Part shown: positions 10,996 to 22,601 of the stretch, piece by piece | Numbering within the stretch: the stretch's first letter is position 1 | Layout of the letters: each line of letters opens with the position of its first letter | Assembly (NCBI GenBank): GCA_963575745.1 | Contig: CAUYUJ010003405.1 | Coordinates: 1 to 64,000 of the forward strand | DNA from: Prorocentrum cordatum | Taxonomy: Eukaryota; Sar; Dinophyceae; Prorocentrales; Prorocentraceae | DNA: 64,000 nt | Direction of reading: 5' to 3' | Program-made: the position numbers and the translations under genes | Notes under the pieces: generated by a model | Databases searched by the model: none | What the model was told of the DNA's origin: nothing | What the model saw: the letters and a program-made list of their open reading frames with translations, nothing else

Positions 10996-12060
10996 CACAA
11001 GAGATCGCCCACGGGAAACCCAACCCTGAGGCCCCAGGACGCCCATGGATGTTTGGACGTGGAAACGTCACGCCCTCCACAGCAAGACCGCCGAGACCCA
11101 AGAAACCCGGGGCACCCTGGAGACAAGCAAGGTGTTGCTTGGCATGGGCCCCCACTGTGTGGGTAACGACCTGTTCCTCCTCTAAGCCGCACGCATGTCC
11201 GCGCGGAGGAATTCCGACTCTGCCTGCTCCGCCTTCTCCGCCAGCTGTCAGAAATCTTGCACGAAGACCGCATAATACTTTTGTCAAGGCGATGTAGGGG
11301 TGCACCTTTCCCTAATCGGAACCTCCTTCGTTATCCCCGACGCCGCGATCTTGTTCACAACGTCGACCCGTGGGGTCTCGCCCCCTTCACCAGGGCCTGA
11401 TTTTCATCCCGCGTCGTCTGCTGACGGCCCGAGGCCCGGGAAGTGACTACCTACCAGAACACCCCAACCCAACCCGAAGACCCGAATTTCGGGTTGGGGG
11501 GGGTAAGGGTTCCACACGTGTTTTTTCGATGTTTCCCGACCCCCCCCCACTGGAAATCGAGGGTAAATCTGAGCCTTCGGGTTGGGTTGGGGTGGTTTGG
11601 TGGGTGGTGAGGAAGACCCCCCAGAGACCCCAGGAGAGCGAAAACCCTCCCGCCCTGCTGCCTTCGTGGCCCCGGGGGGTCCTGGTCCTCTGAGCCTTAA
11701 TGGGCCCTGGAAGCGACAGGGCCCTTTTTGTTACCGGTTCCGTTCTGCCGTTTTTTGCCAGTTCCGACGCCGTTTTTCTACCAGTTCCGTCGCCGTTTTT
11801 TGACCAGCTTCGGCTCCGGCTCCAATCCTGGAGCCGTTTTTTTGCCGTTTCCGGTCGCCGTGTTTTGCCGTCTCCATTTTCAAGGGACATCTTTTTTGGA
11901 AGCGGTGACAAAACGGCCCTGCCGTTTCCGGGGCCCACAAAGCTCTGAGCCCCCCCTCTTCTTCCCCGCGCCGCACTCGTCGCCTCGGCTGCGCGCCGCC
12001 GGCGCGCGCCGCGGACGCGCGCGCGCGCGAGCCGCGGCGGCGCGCGGCAGGGGAGGGGCC
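10996..12060. other. No gene recognised
   Basis: A stretch of about 1 kb without protein motifs. 11,740-11,870 contains a loose repeat of CCAGTTCCG/CCGTTTTT phrases. 12,000-12,050 is a GCGCGC-rich patch. Confidence 0.5.
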
Positions 12061-12074
12061 GCAGTCCTGCCGAG

Positions 12075-12200
12075 ACTCCTCCTCCTCCTCCGCCTCCTCC
12101 TCCTCCTCTTCACCCTCCTCCTCCTCCGCCTCCTCCGCCTCCTCCTCCTCCTCCTTCCCCTCCTCCTCCGCCTCCTCCTCCTCCTCTTCATCCTCCTCCA
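12075..12200. repeat. (CCT)n microsatellite with CCG interruptions
   Basis: CTC/CCT triplets with occasional CCG and CTT. Confidence 0.95.
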
Positions 12201-12317
12201 CATGCGAAGCCTTTCGCGGCGGGCCCTCACCCGGTGCCGCTGAGGAACTCGACGACCCCGCCCTCCTCGGGGAAGCTGTGCGCGCGGGATCTTGGACCGA
12301 GGCTCAAGGCTTTCTGT

Positions 12318-12510
12318 CACGGCAAGTTCGCGTCGTGTCGACCCCGGCGTTGGTTCCTGACACCGCGGGGATGGTTCAAACTCGAACGATCGGGCCTGTC
12401 GAAAAGGCCGGATTGTTCAAGGACGGGCCGATTCTGGGCCACGGGCTTCGTTGAACCTTAAACGCCCGCTCTGGGGTCGCCTCCGGTCTACACGACGCGA
12501 ACCTGCCGTA
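12318..12510. mobile_element. MITE-like element A, copy 2
   Basis: Same length class and structure as the copy at 10,548-10,740. The left end begins CACGGCAAGTTCGCGTCGTG. The reverse complement of the right end begins TACGGCAGGTTCGCGTCGTG. Internal landmarks GACCCCGGCGTTGG and CGCTCTGGGGTCG-like phrases are shared in order. Divergence from copy 1 is substantial, so both are old. Confidence 0.75.
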
Positions 12511-13205
12511 AGCGTTTCTCACTTGGTTGGGGCTCTTTGAGGACCCTCGTCGCCGAGGCGGGAATCCCCTAGGAATCCCAGCCAGACCGCAAAGCACGGA
12601 CATCCCCTGACATCCTCGTGCTGCCTAAAGATCATGACTCGCTGGGCCCCTGGGCCGCCAGAAATCAACTCAGGATGAAAGACCAGTTCCCCAGACGAGA
12701 TCCGGACCTCTGAGGAGCCACGCTGTAAAAAAATAGAACGTCGGATGTCTGCGTCTGTGCGGCCCTGGCGAATGCCGAGAGAAGGGAGTGAGTAGGCAGG
12801 GCGAGAAGAGAGAGAATGGTAAGCTAGATGCGCTCGCGCCACATCTGACATCGTAGTCCTCAAACCGATGCCTGCTTCCCACTGCAGTGGATCCTCAGCT
12901 ATCCTGCGACTCTGGGGCCACAGAAGACCTCGATCCCGAAACGGCAGCTGCAGACTCACTGCTTGCTGCACAATCGGGAAAGCCTGGGGGCACTTGCACT
13001 TTGTAGGAGGACGAGGAAGGGAAGGCAGATCGGGATTGGGATCGGGCCCGTGGGAGTTCAACTGCTGCTGCTACTCGCCCGCAAGCCTCGGCCTACCTTC
13101 GCAGTCTAGGGGAACTTTGGGGAGGATAACATCTTTGAACTTTGAGCGAAGAATAAAAAACCGTCGAAACATACCTCAAAATTTTCAAATCTAGTCGAAA
13201 AATCG
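12511..13205. other. No gene recognised
   Basis: I found no repeat family or conserved protein. Short frames on both strands look random. Confidence 0.5.
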
Positions 13206-13207
13206 TC

Positions 13208-13245
13208 TCGTCCTGCAGAGGGAGCACGCCCGACGTAAACCTAGA
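13208..13245. mobile_element. Solo right end of MITE-like element B
   Basis: CCTGCAGAGGGAGCACGCCC followed by GACGTAAACCTAG closely resembles the right terminus of the full element at 14,269-14,412. I could not see a matching left end upstream. Confidence 0.5.
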
Positions 13246-13985
13246 CCCGAGGGACGGTCCGAAGACCGGGGCCCCTCCCTGGCACAGAGTGGTCCTGATG
13301 TCGGCGTCCTGACCGCAAATACTCAGTAGACGGGGACTAGCCTCCTCTTCCTCCTCCTCCTCCTCCTCCTAGCCGATGCAGGAAACTACCGCGTTCCTGC
13401 CACCTTCCTGCCCCCGCCCCGCGGGCAAGCAACGCCCTCCGTTTTAGGGGGAACCCAAAAGGCTTCGATACCGCTGCTCCGCAGACCTCTCCTGGAGCGC
13501 GTTCTGACCAGGACTTCGAGGCGAACCCAGCGGTGGCGGCGAGGGCCTCCCAGGAGGCCCAAGACGGGGAAAACGAGCGGACGGGTAGCGGTACGGGTAG
13601 CGGTTCCTCCTGTGGTTCCTGCGCGCCTGGGCCCCACGGCGGCGCCTCCGGAGCCGCCCCTGGCGCGCTCCGCGCGCCAGGGAGGGGGGTCTAGCGCGAA
13701 TCCAAGAAATCCGCACGGAGCGCCAAAAGCTTATGTTTATGTGCTGTTGTTTATTATTCTGTGTGTAAGCTCGTGTTTGTGTGGTTGCTCCTTCCTCTGC
13801 TCCTTCCTGCCAGCCGTGCTGCGCGCTGCCCGGAGCGCCAAGCCACTCTCACCGGGGCACGGTGCCCGCCCTGGCGTTGCCGGGGTCGGGTGCGCCGAAG
13901 GGGGCCCGAATGCCCGCGGTCGGCGCCTCATGGCCCGCGGCGCGCGCGCGGAGGCGACAGGGCGGCGGAGGAGGAGGAGGGCGCG
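13246..13985. other. No gene recognised; short (TCC)n at about 13,345
   Basis: GC-rich sequence without a recognised coding region. Confidence 0.45.
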
Positions 13986-13989
13986 GACG

Positions 13990-14078
13990 AGGAGGAGGAG
14001 GAGGAGGAGGAGGAGGAGGAGGAGGAGGAGGAGGAGGAGGAGGAGGAGGAGGAGGAGGAGGAGGAGGAGGAGGAGGGG
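13990..14078. repeat. (GGA)n microsatellite
   Basis: About 85 bp of GGA triplets. Confidence 0.95.
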
Positions 14079-14268
14079 GGAAACCAAAAGAGGAAACCGC
14101 GCGTGCGCGGACGAGAGGGGGGGCAGGGAACGCGTCAAAAGAAGCCGAGGGGGGCCCACGAAACCTGGGAGACCCCGTGTCATAGCTGCGGCCAGCCACG
14201 GTGTCCACGCGCACCCCCTTGGTCCTCACCCCCACCCCCTAGTCCCTCTCCTCACCACCACACTTAGT

Positions 14269-14412
14269 CTTAGGTCGGGCATGTCCCGATGCAGGCGGAG
14301 TTGGGACGAAAAAAATGTACAAACAATTAAAAAATACTTACAAAATTGTCCACCGACGATTTTTGACTATTTTTTAATACTCATCCTGTAGAGGGGCATG
14401 CCCGACTTAACC
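14269..14412. mobile_element. MITE-like element B
   Basis: An AT-rich core of about 145 bp between terminal inverted repeats. The left end reads TTAGGTCGGGCATGTCCC with CAGG nearby. The reverse complement of the right end reads TTAAGTCGGGCATGCCCC, also with CAGG. TTA at each edge fits a TTA/TNA target duplication, as in PIF/Harbinger-type elements. That superfamily assignment is an inference from the target only. Single ends also occur at about 13,208 and 56,893. Confidence 0.65.
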
Positions 14413-14665
14413 CTAGCCCCTCGCTCGAGGGGCGTGATCTGGCGTCGGGGTCGTGGTTGGACGCGGCCGGGAGGTCTGAACCTGGGTGGGACCCCAGCAA
14501 ATCGGTCAGGAAGGGGGAATGAAGCTTGATTCCGCTCTGTTCTGTTCTGCCCATGACGGCATCAAGATACCTCAGGCCCTCAAGCGGCACCAGAGAGGGG
14601 CGCGTCCTCTGACTGCCGTCCTCTGCCGGAGGGCCTCTGCCCAGCCTACGATCCCAGACCCGGAA
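14413..14665. repeat. Dispersed repeat shared with 19.1-19.6 kb
   Basis: Two phrases recur in the same order at 19.1-19.64 kb: one around GGGAGGTCTGAAC (about 14,468) and one around CTCAGGCCCTCA-GCGGCACCA (about 14,571). The spacing differs. No gene. Confidence 0.55.
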
Positions 14666-15655
14666 CCTCGGACCTCGTCACAGTAATCATCCACGCGCAC
14701 GCCCCGGCCCCCCCCGCCCCCCCTCTCTCGGGAACGCCCCTCCCCCTCATTCTTCCAGACCTTCCGCCCTAGCCTTCCGCCTCTGTCTCGATCTGATCTG
14801 CGTGGGCTCTTCCTTGAGTTGCGCAGGGCTTCCTTGCGATTCGATGATTTGTTCCGCGCCTTCCGCGGGGGTCGGAAGGCGTGGAAGGTGGAGGTGGAGG
14901 GCCCCTGACCCGGGTCAATGCAACCTGGGCCAGTCGGGATGCGCAGGACCCTGCAAAAGTCTGCAGGACCCTGCAAGGCAGGAGCCCAGAATGGAATCGA
15001 CAAGTCGGATCGGCGATCGGATCCGCGGAAATCGGCAGCCGAGTCGGGAGAAGTCGAATCGGCGGAAATCGGCAGGCTAGTATGCCTCCAATAAAGAATC
15101 GGACTCCAAATCGGAATCCGAAGCCGAATCGAACCGGAATCAGAAGCCACCGAAATCGAATCGGATCGGATCGGAGGCATCGAAACGAGGCCTGGCAAGG
15201 TCCTGCACGCAAGCCCGGGTCAGTGGCACCCTTCACTGCACCGACCTTGCAGACGTGCTGCAGCAGATTTTTGCGCGGTTTCTGCCAATGCAAAACCCCG
15301 AAACAGCGAGTGAAAAACGAAGTGGAATTCGCGTTCTTTTTTAGTCGTCTTCATCCCTGGCCCCCCCAAAAAACGGAATCCGCACGGAACTCACCTCGAA
15401 ATCAAGAACGAAACTGTCCAGGACACTTCGGGCCAATCCTATCGCTTTCCGAACGACATTCGCTCTGCGATGTTGGCGCCATGACACGTGCGCAGACCCC
15501 TGCGGCCCTGTGGGCACTCGACTGGGCACGAGGACGGGCTGGGCTCGCCGCCACCGAAGCGGACACAGCCGGTCACTGCATCGACCCTGCAGACGCGATG
15601 CAGCGGATCTTCGCGCGGGCTTCTGTTCATTCAAGACGCCGTAATATGGATGTTT
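14666..15655. other. No gene; AATCGG-type short repeats at 15.0-15.18 kb
   Basis: 15,000-15,185 is rich in AATCGGAATC/GAAGCCGAATC phrases. A related ATCGACGC-rich patch lies at about 16,620-16,735. The rest is unassigned. Confidence 0.5.
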
Positions 15656-15659
15656 TATA

Positions 15660-15900
15660 ATCTTCACTCCTGGGGCGTTGGCTCTGATCCGCGCGGTGCC
15701 TCACTCCGCTGGGCCCACAAGCAGCCCTCGAAAGCGGGACAGTTTCGCAGATCGCAACCTCCCCAAGGACGGCGAGGTCTCGCTCAGATCCGTGCGGTGC
15801 CTCACTCCGCTGGACCCACCAGCAGCCCTTTGGAGACAGTTTCGCAAATCGCAGCCCCCCAAGGACGGCGAGTTCTCGCTCAAAGATATTGGCGCGATGG
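15660..15900. repeat. Diverged copies of the 101-bp satellite
   Basis: Two to three copies of a unit with landmarks GGTGCCTCACTCCGCTGG, GACAGTTTCGCA and GGACGGCGAG. These are recognisably the same unit as the array at 53.05-54.15 kb (TGGCGTCACTGTGCTGGG, GACAGTTTCACAG, GGATGGCGAGG). Confidence 0.75.
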
Positions 15901-16124
15901 CACCCTGGCTCTGCAGGAACCTGCAAACTCTCCGGCGCTCTGGCCGGCCCCCGCGGCTGCTGTGACTCCCGTCTCTCTCGAGCCCCCGGCCCTCGTCCCT
16001 CGAGCTCGACGGCTGGGTACCGTGGCGCACAATCGACCCACATAGCAAAAATGCGCGATACATATTGTTTGATTTTTGTTTTCCATATGTAAAAGATACC
16101 GGAGAAAAGTCCCCCACCTAATCG

Positions 16125-16265
16125 CTTTAAGGCTATAGGGCTATAGGGCTATGGGGCTATAGGGCTACAGGGCCATGGGGTTATAAGGCTATGGGGCTAC
16201 AGGGCCACCGGCTTGCAGGGTAAAACTATCAGGTTATAGGGCGATCGGGTTTTAAAGTTACGGGC
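16125..16265. repeat. GGGCTATA/GGGCTATG short tandem repeat
   Basis: Units of 7-8 bp, becoming degenerate toward 16,260. Confidence 0.85.
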
Positions 16266-16850
16266 ACCCGGGCACCCGCGGAAATCGGCGGCGCACCTCC
16301 CTTAACCTTGTGATTCCGCTAAGACTCCTACAAAGGCAAGCTCTGCTTGGGGAAGGCTGCGCGATAAGGATGCCAGGGCCTCGGAAAAAGGTATCGAGGT
16401 TTTCCGAGCGGGCCGCAGCCGACGAAAATGGCCGAGGATGGACCGAAGAGGCAAGGCAGGGAATGGTGCTCGTCCTTCCCATGCGAGTTGAATGCAATCT
16501 GCGTCGCCGTGCCTGCGTGGGCTGGGTTCGGCCCGCCACAGGCCTGCCCACGCCATCGGTGGCAACTCATGGGGGCCCCCCGTGCCGTTTTGCTGGCTCG
16601 TGCGAGCCGACGCCCAACTAGCAGCGAATCGACACCAGTCGACGCCAATCGACGCTAAATCGAGGCCGATCGACACTGGATCGGCGCGAATCGACGCTGG
16701 GTCAACACTAATCGGCGCTCTCTCGTCGACTACCACACGCGAGCGCACCCTGAAAATGGAACCCCGAAGACACGCACCAGGCCCCCACGATTTGCTGAAG
16801 AACGCACTGGCGGCGTCACATTCCTCTTCGCTCTCCCGGAGTTGGCTCTT
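16266..16850. other. No gene recognised
   Basis: Unassigned apart from the ATCGACGC-like phrases at 16,620-16,735. Confidence 0.4.
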
Positions 16851-16859
16851 GCCTCGGGG

Positions 16860-17010
16860 AGGGCTGAGACCTTCCAGGGCTCCCCACAAAACCCCAAGCA
16901 GGGTCCAAGAGGGCCCCAAAGACCCTCCAAAGATCCCCGAGGAGGCCCCGAGAGGGCCTGGAGAGAGCCCCAAGAGGACCCCGAGAGGATCCCGAGAGGG
17001 CCTCAAGATG
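16860..17010. repeat. CCCCAAGAGG-type degenerate repeat
   Basis: Short C/A/G-rich units resembling the opposite strand of the 0.8-1.6 kb tract and the 57 kb tract. Confidence 0.55.
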
Positions 17011-17575
17011 ATCAGTTTTCACGGGCAGCGTTTCTGAATGGGCTGGTGGGGGTACTTTTTCGGTCCGCGGGCGCGCGAAACGAGCCGAACGCCGAGCCTG
17101 CCACGGCGGGCCTCGCCGGCAACGAAGAAAGAACAGCGAGCGACGGCACGCAAAGGGCCGCGAACCGATCAAGCAGTAAGCAGCGGAAGAGCGCGCCGAA
17201 CACGGAGACCTGGCACAAGGGCTAGTGGGGACACGCGAAGCGAAGACTTGGCTCTCGTTCCGGGAAGGGATTAACCCAAACACGCGACGCCCTGATGTTT
17301 TCAACAAGGGGCCCATGAAAATCCCCACCCTTTCCCTGGGACCAGTTTTTCGTCCTGAGCCTTTTTCGGGGGGCCCCGACGCCCGGCGAGAAGTGGCCCA
17401 AAACCTCCCGTCCTGATTTTTTAACGACGCATCACGTCTGGGAACAAGTCCCGTCGCCACCCCCGAGGAGAGCGGGGGGGGGCGGACCGGCCCCTGCAGG
17501 CTCCTCGCCCATCAGCAGGTCCACGGACACTTGGTCGTCCGTGAGCGAGCGCACCTTGAAGAGCTCCGCCTCCAG
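17011..17575. other. No gene recognised
   Basis: Unassigned sequence. Confidence 0.4.
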
Positions 17576-17577
17576 GG

Positions 17578-17672
17578 GGGGGTGGGGGGAGGAGAAGGAG
17601 GGAGAGAGGAGGAGGAGGAGGAGGAGGAGGAGGAGGAGGAGGAGGAGGAGGAGGAGGAGGAGGAGGAGGATT
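17578..17672. repeat. (GGA)n microsatellite
   Basis: GGA triplets over about 70 bp with a G-rich lead-in. Confidence 0.95.
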
Positions 17673-19100
17673 TGCACCGAACGGTCCAATGAGCTCGAGG
17701 GGGAGGGGGGGGAAGAGGAAGGTGGGCTACCCCGCCCTGTCCCTCGCGGGCCTTCTCGTTGAAGGCCTTCGCGCGGGCCGAAGCGCCTGGGAGGAGGCCT
17801 CGCTGCAACTTCCGCAGGTTGTCTTCCCCTTTGGAAGAGATCCGATTCGTGCATTCCTGGGCGGGGCCTTGGATGGCTCTGTCCATCCCTATGGCCCCAC
17901 AGCTGGTGCACGCCCACTCGTCTGCATGCTCGAAAAACTGGCACGTGTGTGCGTTGTGCACAATCTGGCTGCCGATCCGAATGGGGTCCTGGAAGGAAGC
18001 GGAGGGGGCAGCAGCGGACTCAATCGGGGCGCAAGGGGTTGCGAGCCAATCAATAACCCCCTCCTTGGAGGGCTTAGGACGACACAACCTGCAACTAAAC
18101 CGAGATTCGAAAAACTGGAAGTCGTTCTTACGAGGGGTAATCAAGACGGCCTTTTTCGAGCTTACTGAGGCCAGTTTTCCGAATGCCACCGAACGGCCTG
18201 GCCCTCTCTCTCTGTGAACGGCTGTCGTGAAGCGCAGACGCACTGAGAGTGGCAACGAGGCGGAATCTGACCAAACAGTTCGGGGAGGCCACTCGCACTG
18301 AACCTCTCAGCACTGACGTGGCTCTCGGCTTTGCAAACATTCATTAGACCTTGCCTTGAGACGGCCACCTGGGGCACGGAAAACCACAAATCGAGATTAG
18401 ACTTGGGCATTCCGCCCGCGAGGATTTTAAACCATCCACGGACCACGTGAGCCGAATCGCACAAAATAGGTCAAATCACCAGACAGCTGCTGCAAACAAC
18501 CCAAGGAAACCCAAAGCTCGGCTCTGTTACTGGTCTGTCTGCGGCCTGCAAGGGGGGCACTCCGACGGCGCACTGTATCGACGTCCACACTCCTCGGGTT
18601 GAGCTCGACCCACGCCTAGGCACAACGCCTCAGCCTTGTGTCCTTAGCATTCTCACCACCCGACCCATCCCCCTCGACGAGGTGACCCACAATCTCAGCT
18701 GGGGGTTCGCTGCCTCCAGGCCGCTCCTCCGCTAACTTCACGAGGTGGGTAACTAACGTCGTGCAGCTCAACTGCATCAGGGGGGTGGGGGATGGACACG
18801 AGGGTGGACAGAATCATGCCACGGAGCCAAAAACAAACGTTTGAATTCTGATCGAGAGCTGCCTCAGCAGCTTCTAATTACGACGTCGTCCATACCTTGA
18901 CACTCAGTAATGTCGGAATTGCAAGGGCATTGCCAGGCACGGTGCCTAAGGCTTCGGACGACATTAGTGAACACTCATGCCACATTCATCTGTCAATGCC
19001 CCCCCAGTGGTCAAGATCGGCGGTTGGGTTTCAGGAGTTGCACTTCGACTGCAGCCTTCCCTGCGCGTGCCAACTTTGAATCCGGGGGGGAGGGGGAGGG
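17673..19100. other. No gene recognised
   Basis: Open frames up to about 250 codons exist on both strands but show no motif, repeat or frame bias that separates them from chance. Confidence 0.45.
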
Positions 19101-19645
19101 CCCACCAATTCGGACGCGGCTGGGAGGTCTGAACTGGCTGGCACCCTAGAATATCGGGCAGGGAAGGGGGGATGATGCCAAATCCGCTCAAAATCGGTCC
19201 CCCGACCCCTCCCAGCTGTTGCAACTTCTAAAACGACACGAAGATCGGGACAAAATCGGATCGGGATAACTCGAAATCTCTGAGAATCGGCGGGTTTGGA
19301 GGATGTATTGGGCGCCGCGGCCGCTCCAAAGCGTTCCGGAACGCTCTGAGAGCGCTCCGGAACGCTCTGGAGCGATTTATCCCGATCCTAGCCATGTTTT
19401 AATTTCTCTTCCCGGACTAGTTTCTGACGGCCCTGGGGTCCGGCAGCGGCCCCTGGAGGCAGAAAGAATGCAAAAGCCTCTCCAGACCCAGCGACTCGAA
19501 CCACCTGCGCCCACCCCCCCTGCTGCTGGCTGGCACCAGTGCTGGGCCACTTCAGGCCCTCAGGCGGCACCAAAGGGGGCGCGTCCACTGATTGTTTCCC
19601 TCTGCTGAGAAGGCCACCGCCCAGCCCACGCTCGCCGACACATCC
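19101..19645. repeat. Dispersed repeats, including palindrome-bearing repeat copy 2
   Basis: 19,300-19,385 carries GGGCGCCGCGGCC followed by serial CCGGAACGCTCTGAGAGCG palindromes. Flanks share phrases with 14.41-14.66 kb (GGGAGGTCTGAAC; CAGGCCCTCAGGCGGCACCA). Confidence 0.65.
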
Positions 19646-21240
19646 CTGTGCGCAGGCGGGCATGGGATCTCTCAAGATCCCAGCCTCTTCCTTCGAGGAC
19701 GGGTCTACCGCCATCGTGCTACCACAAGGAGCGCTGAATCAGGAGCGAGGGGGCCTTTCTGGCCACGACGAGCCTCGGCTTCGAATAGGTTCCCCGGCCT
19801 GGGCCCCAGGAGCGGCCCGAGAACCAGAGCCCCTCCTGAGCCCGAAGTGGTCCTCCTCTCCGCGTCTTGACCGTGCCCCCAGGACCTCCCGCGCGCTGCC
19901 GGCAGAAACACAGGATGGAGGCGACCCGTTCCCGTCCCAGGGCCTCGGGATGAGGAGCCGGCCCCAGAAGAACGGCCAGAACTTCTCGGGACCCCGTCTT
20001 GGAAGATCGAGGCATCCGATAGCCAGGCCCCCAACCCTGCAGCCCCCCTCGTGGTTGGGTGCAGAGGAGCGGAGGAGGGGGGAAGAGGCGCGAGCGGCAA
20101 GAGAGTCCAAGCCGGCGCCGGATGGATCCAAAATGGCCCCACGCTCGGAGCCCACGATTTGCTTCCGAGGGGGCGCAGGATGGTCCACAGTGGTTCAAGT
20201 TGACTCCCTACGGGATTCCTGCAAAGAGGCCTCAAGAGCCCCACAGAAGAGCCCGAGGTGGCCACGTAGCAAAGCCTCTCAAGGGCGCCTCCCAGCGGCC
20301 AGCGAAGTCAAAAACAAGTTGCGGTTCAATGAAATTTAAATTTTGGATTCTCGCTACCAATTAGCTCAAACTTGTAGCACCTCGGAATCATGTGGCCATG
20401 GATATCCGCCGACCCCCGCTTGCCAGGGGGTGGCAAGGCGCGTGGGCCATTTGTCTGTCCCCCTCCCCAGTTCCCCCGTTTCTCATCTTCCCCTTCCTCC
20501 TCATCCGTCTTGGTATTACTGGTTTAATTATGTTACTACTACTACGACTAAGAACAACAATCTAACAATAGTAATCGTACGATACCTAATACTAGGACTA
20601 AGCTTAATAGTCTGATTCGTCGTAGAGATCGTAGTAGTCGGAGAAGTAGGAGTAGTGGAAGTAGGATTAGTTTTGTCTGTATCAATGCAAACATTATTCG
20701 TAGTACGTATAATTTGCTCTGGTTGAAAGTGTTGTAGTGAGTGTGCACATTAATGGAACATCTTTACCCAACTTAGGCCCAGGCGGGCCCAAATCGTCAA
20801 GTAGGGTAGTCCTCAATGTTGGGGTCCATGCTAGCGGGTCAATCGACATTGCGGGCCGTAAAAGGCATGTAATGTCCCGTTAAGCGTAAGGTAAGAAAAG
20901 TAGGATAATGTGATCACGCGCGCGTGGGACGCGCGCGACTCTTTTCTCTCCGAACCACAATAGCTGCAGACGGTCAACTCTCTAACTGCACGTGCGATTG
21001 TATATACAACGACGGCGGCAGGGAGAGTATAGAAACGACCCCACCCAGCGGCGGCCCGGCCGCAGCGACGGCCAGGGCCGACGCATTACCATCGGGACTC
21101 TGGTTCCCGACGGCGTCGAATTACAGTGATCGCGGGCGCGAGGCGCGAGGCTCTCACAGCCGCCAGCAGCCCGCCGGTCAAGCGGCATTAATTATCAGGC
21201 CACTGGCCGGTGATATCATAGATTGATGAGGGGCGAAGCT
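19646..21240. other. No gene recognised; AT-richer patch at 20.5-20.75 kb
   Basis: 19.65-20.3 kb is GC-rich with random-looking frames. 20.5-20.75 kb is AT-richer with CTACTACTACG-like phrases. 20.76-21.24 kb directly follows (minus strand) the large broken gene, so it could hold its 3' flank or a long terminal repeat. I could not match it convincingly to the sequence at 30.75-31.1 kb. Confidence 0.4.
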
Positions 21241-21249
21241 CCCGCAGCC

Positions 21250-22245
21250 TCAAGCCACCCCATTGGTGGTTTGTAGCACACAACGCAGCCATTGGCCGAA
21301 AGCGCGCGTGTGCACTGGCACAGCGTCCAGAACGCCATTGGCATTAGGCGTCTGTTGCTCACCAGCGCCATCCGCCGTCGCGGCGCCACTGGTCACGGTC
21401 GTCATAGCGTCGGTCGGACCAGTTGCCGTAGTCGCCCTTCCCACGATTGTCTTTGCCCGGTCCTTTGCTCCTGTTGCGGCTGGGGGTGCCCCTCCACGCA
21501 CTTCAGGCGCGATCGATAGGGGGTCGGCTGCGCCCCCGGTGCCATGGGCAACGAGCAGCCTCGGGAATCTGCTGGGAGGACGACGACGCGGGCGTTTTCG
21601 GCTGATGGATCGCGCACCCCGCGCGGTAGTCGCTGCGGGCTGACGAGTCCGCGCCCCTCGCGCCATTGGCACGCGTGAGGGGCGGCGCTCTTCATCCGAG
21701 TCAGGGGGCGGCGGCACTCCGCGCTGCGCCCATGCACGCAACGCATGCACGGCAGCCTCGTATACGTGCAGCGCCCACTTCTCAGCCGCCGAATGCCTGA
21801 AAGCATCGAACGTAACCTGCTTACCTCGGAGGAGAGCTGCCGCTTGAGAGTGTAGCACATACTCCATGCACGCCTCGATGTGGGGCGTGTCGGCAGTGAT
21901 GTGCGGGAGATATTGCCCCTGTAAATGTCTTGGTGGACTAACTCGACCAATTCGTGGTGTGACTTCACGATGTTGAGCTCTCGTGATAACGTCGCACGGA
22001 ATGTCCACCTCAGCGAGATGTATGCGCTTGGCGCGTTCATCCGCGTGTTCCATATCAACCAATGCCCACTCGAAAGTCTTCGGCAATTCTATGGTAGCCC
22101 TGTAGGCTTGCTTCGCCAGCCACGCTTCTCTCTCGTCACGTAGGTCTGGGTCGTAGACGCGAAACTCTGGCGGATCGTTCCACATTGTGCGTAACTGCTC
22201 CTCGCACGAAGCGGCGGCATCCGCTCTGTGGTGCATGAGGGACAC
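21250..22245 (-). CDS. C-terminal segment of large broken minus-strand gene
   Basis: An open frame of 331 codons whose first half looks coding: acidic and aromatic residues in a mixed composition, including FRVYDPDLRDEREAW and a helical stretch around HIEACMEYVLHSQAAALLRG. The second half is Pro/Arg/Ala/Thr-rich and probably disordered. It overlaps the next upstream segment (22,089-22,601) in another frame, and the break lies near 22,240. It ends with a TGA just before non-coding sequence, so this is probably the real C-terminus. I do not recognise a family. As the last of about a dozen collinear segments, it is best read as part of one protein rather than a gene of its own. Confidence 0.5.
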   Translation of the reverse strand: MSLMHHRADAAASCEEQLRTMWNDPPEFRVYDPDLRDEREAWLAKQAYRATIELPKTFEWALVDMEHADERAKRIHLAEVDIPCDVITRAQHREVTPRIGRVSPPRHLQGQYLPHITADTPHIEACMEYVLHSQAAALLRGKQVTFDAFRHSAAEKWALHVYEAAVHALRAWAQRGVPPPPDSDEERRPSRVPMARGARTRQPAATTARGARSISRKRPRRRPPSRFPRLLVAHGTGGAADPLSIAPEVRGGAPPAATGAKDRAKTIVGRATTATGPTDAMTTVTSGAATADGAGEQQTPNANGVLDAVPVHTRAFGQWLRCVLQTTNGVA

Positions 22246-22601
22246 TTCGACCGTAGTAAGAACGTAACCAGTTCATCGGCTGCCTGTTTGATGCGGTACT
22301 GGTTGAATGGACGTGAAAAATCATCCTGATGTGTGCCCTGGCCTCTGCGAGGGGCGCGTGAACCCGTTCGCCTGCGCATTGCGCGGCCTCCGAAAGCCAT
22401 GGGCGCATCTGCGGATCGAACCCTTCGCCGACTGTTGGAGCGGGCCCGCCTGCCACGGGCACGAGATGGCGGCCGGGTCGAGGGGGCGCGGGGCATGCGC
22501 GCTTCTCGGTCGTATTCTGCCCCGTCCTCATCTTCCTCGAGGACAGCCAGTCTTCTCTGGGATTCCAGTGGGTCTCTATCTCCTCTTGTAGCGACGGTCA
22601 A
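22089..22601 (-). CDS. Basic linker segment of the large broken gene
   Basis: The useful part is the upstream (high-coordinate) two thirds. It is acidic at first (LEEDEDGAEYD), then Arg/Ser-rich and probably disordered, ending in a short ordered stretch around NQYRIKQAADELVTFLL. Coding continues into 21,250-22,245 through a frame break near 22,240. No domain recognised. Confidence 0.4.
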   Translation of the reverse strand: MTVATRGDRDPLESQRRLAVLEEDEDGAEYDREARMPRAPSTRPPSRARGRRARSNSRRRVRSADAPMAFGGRAMRRRTGSRAPRRGQGTHQDDFSRPFNQYRIKQAADELVTFLLRSKCPSCTTERMPPLRARSSYAQCGTIRQSFASTTQTYVTREKRGWRSKPTGLP

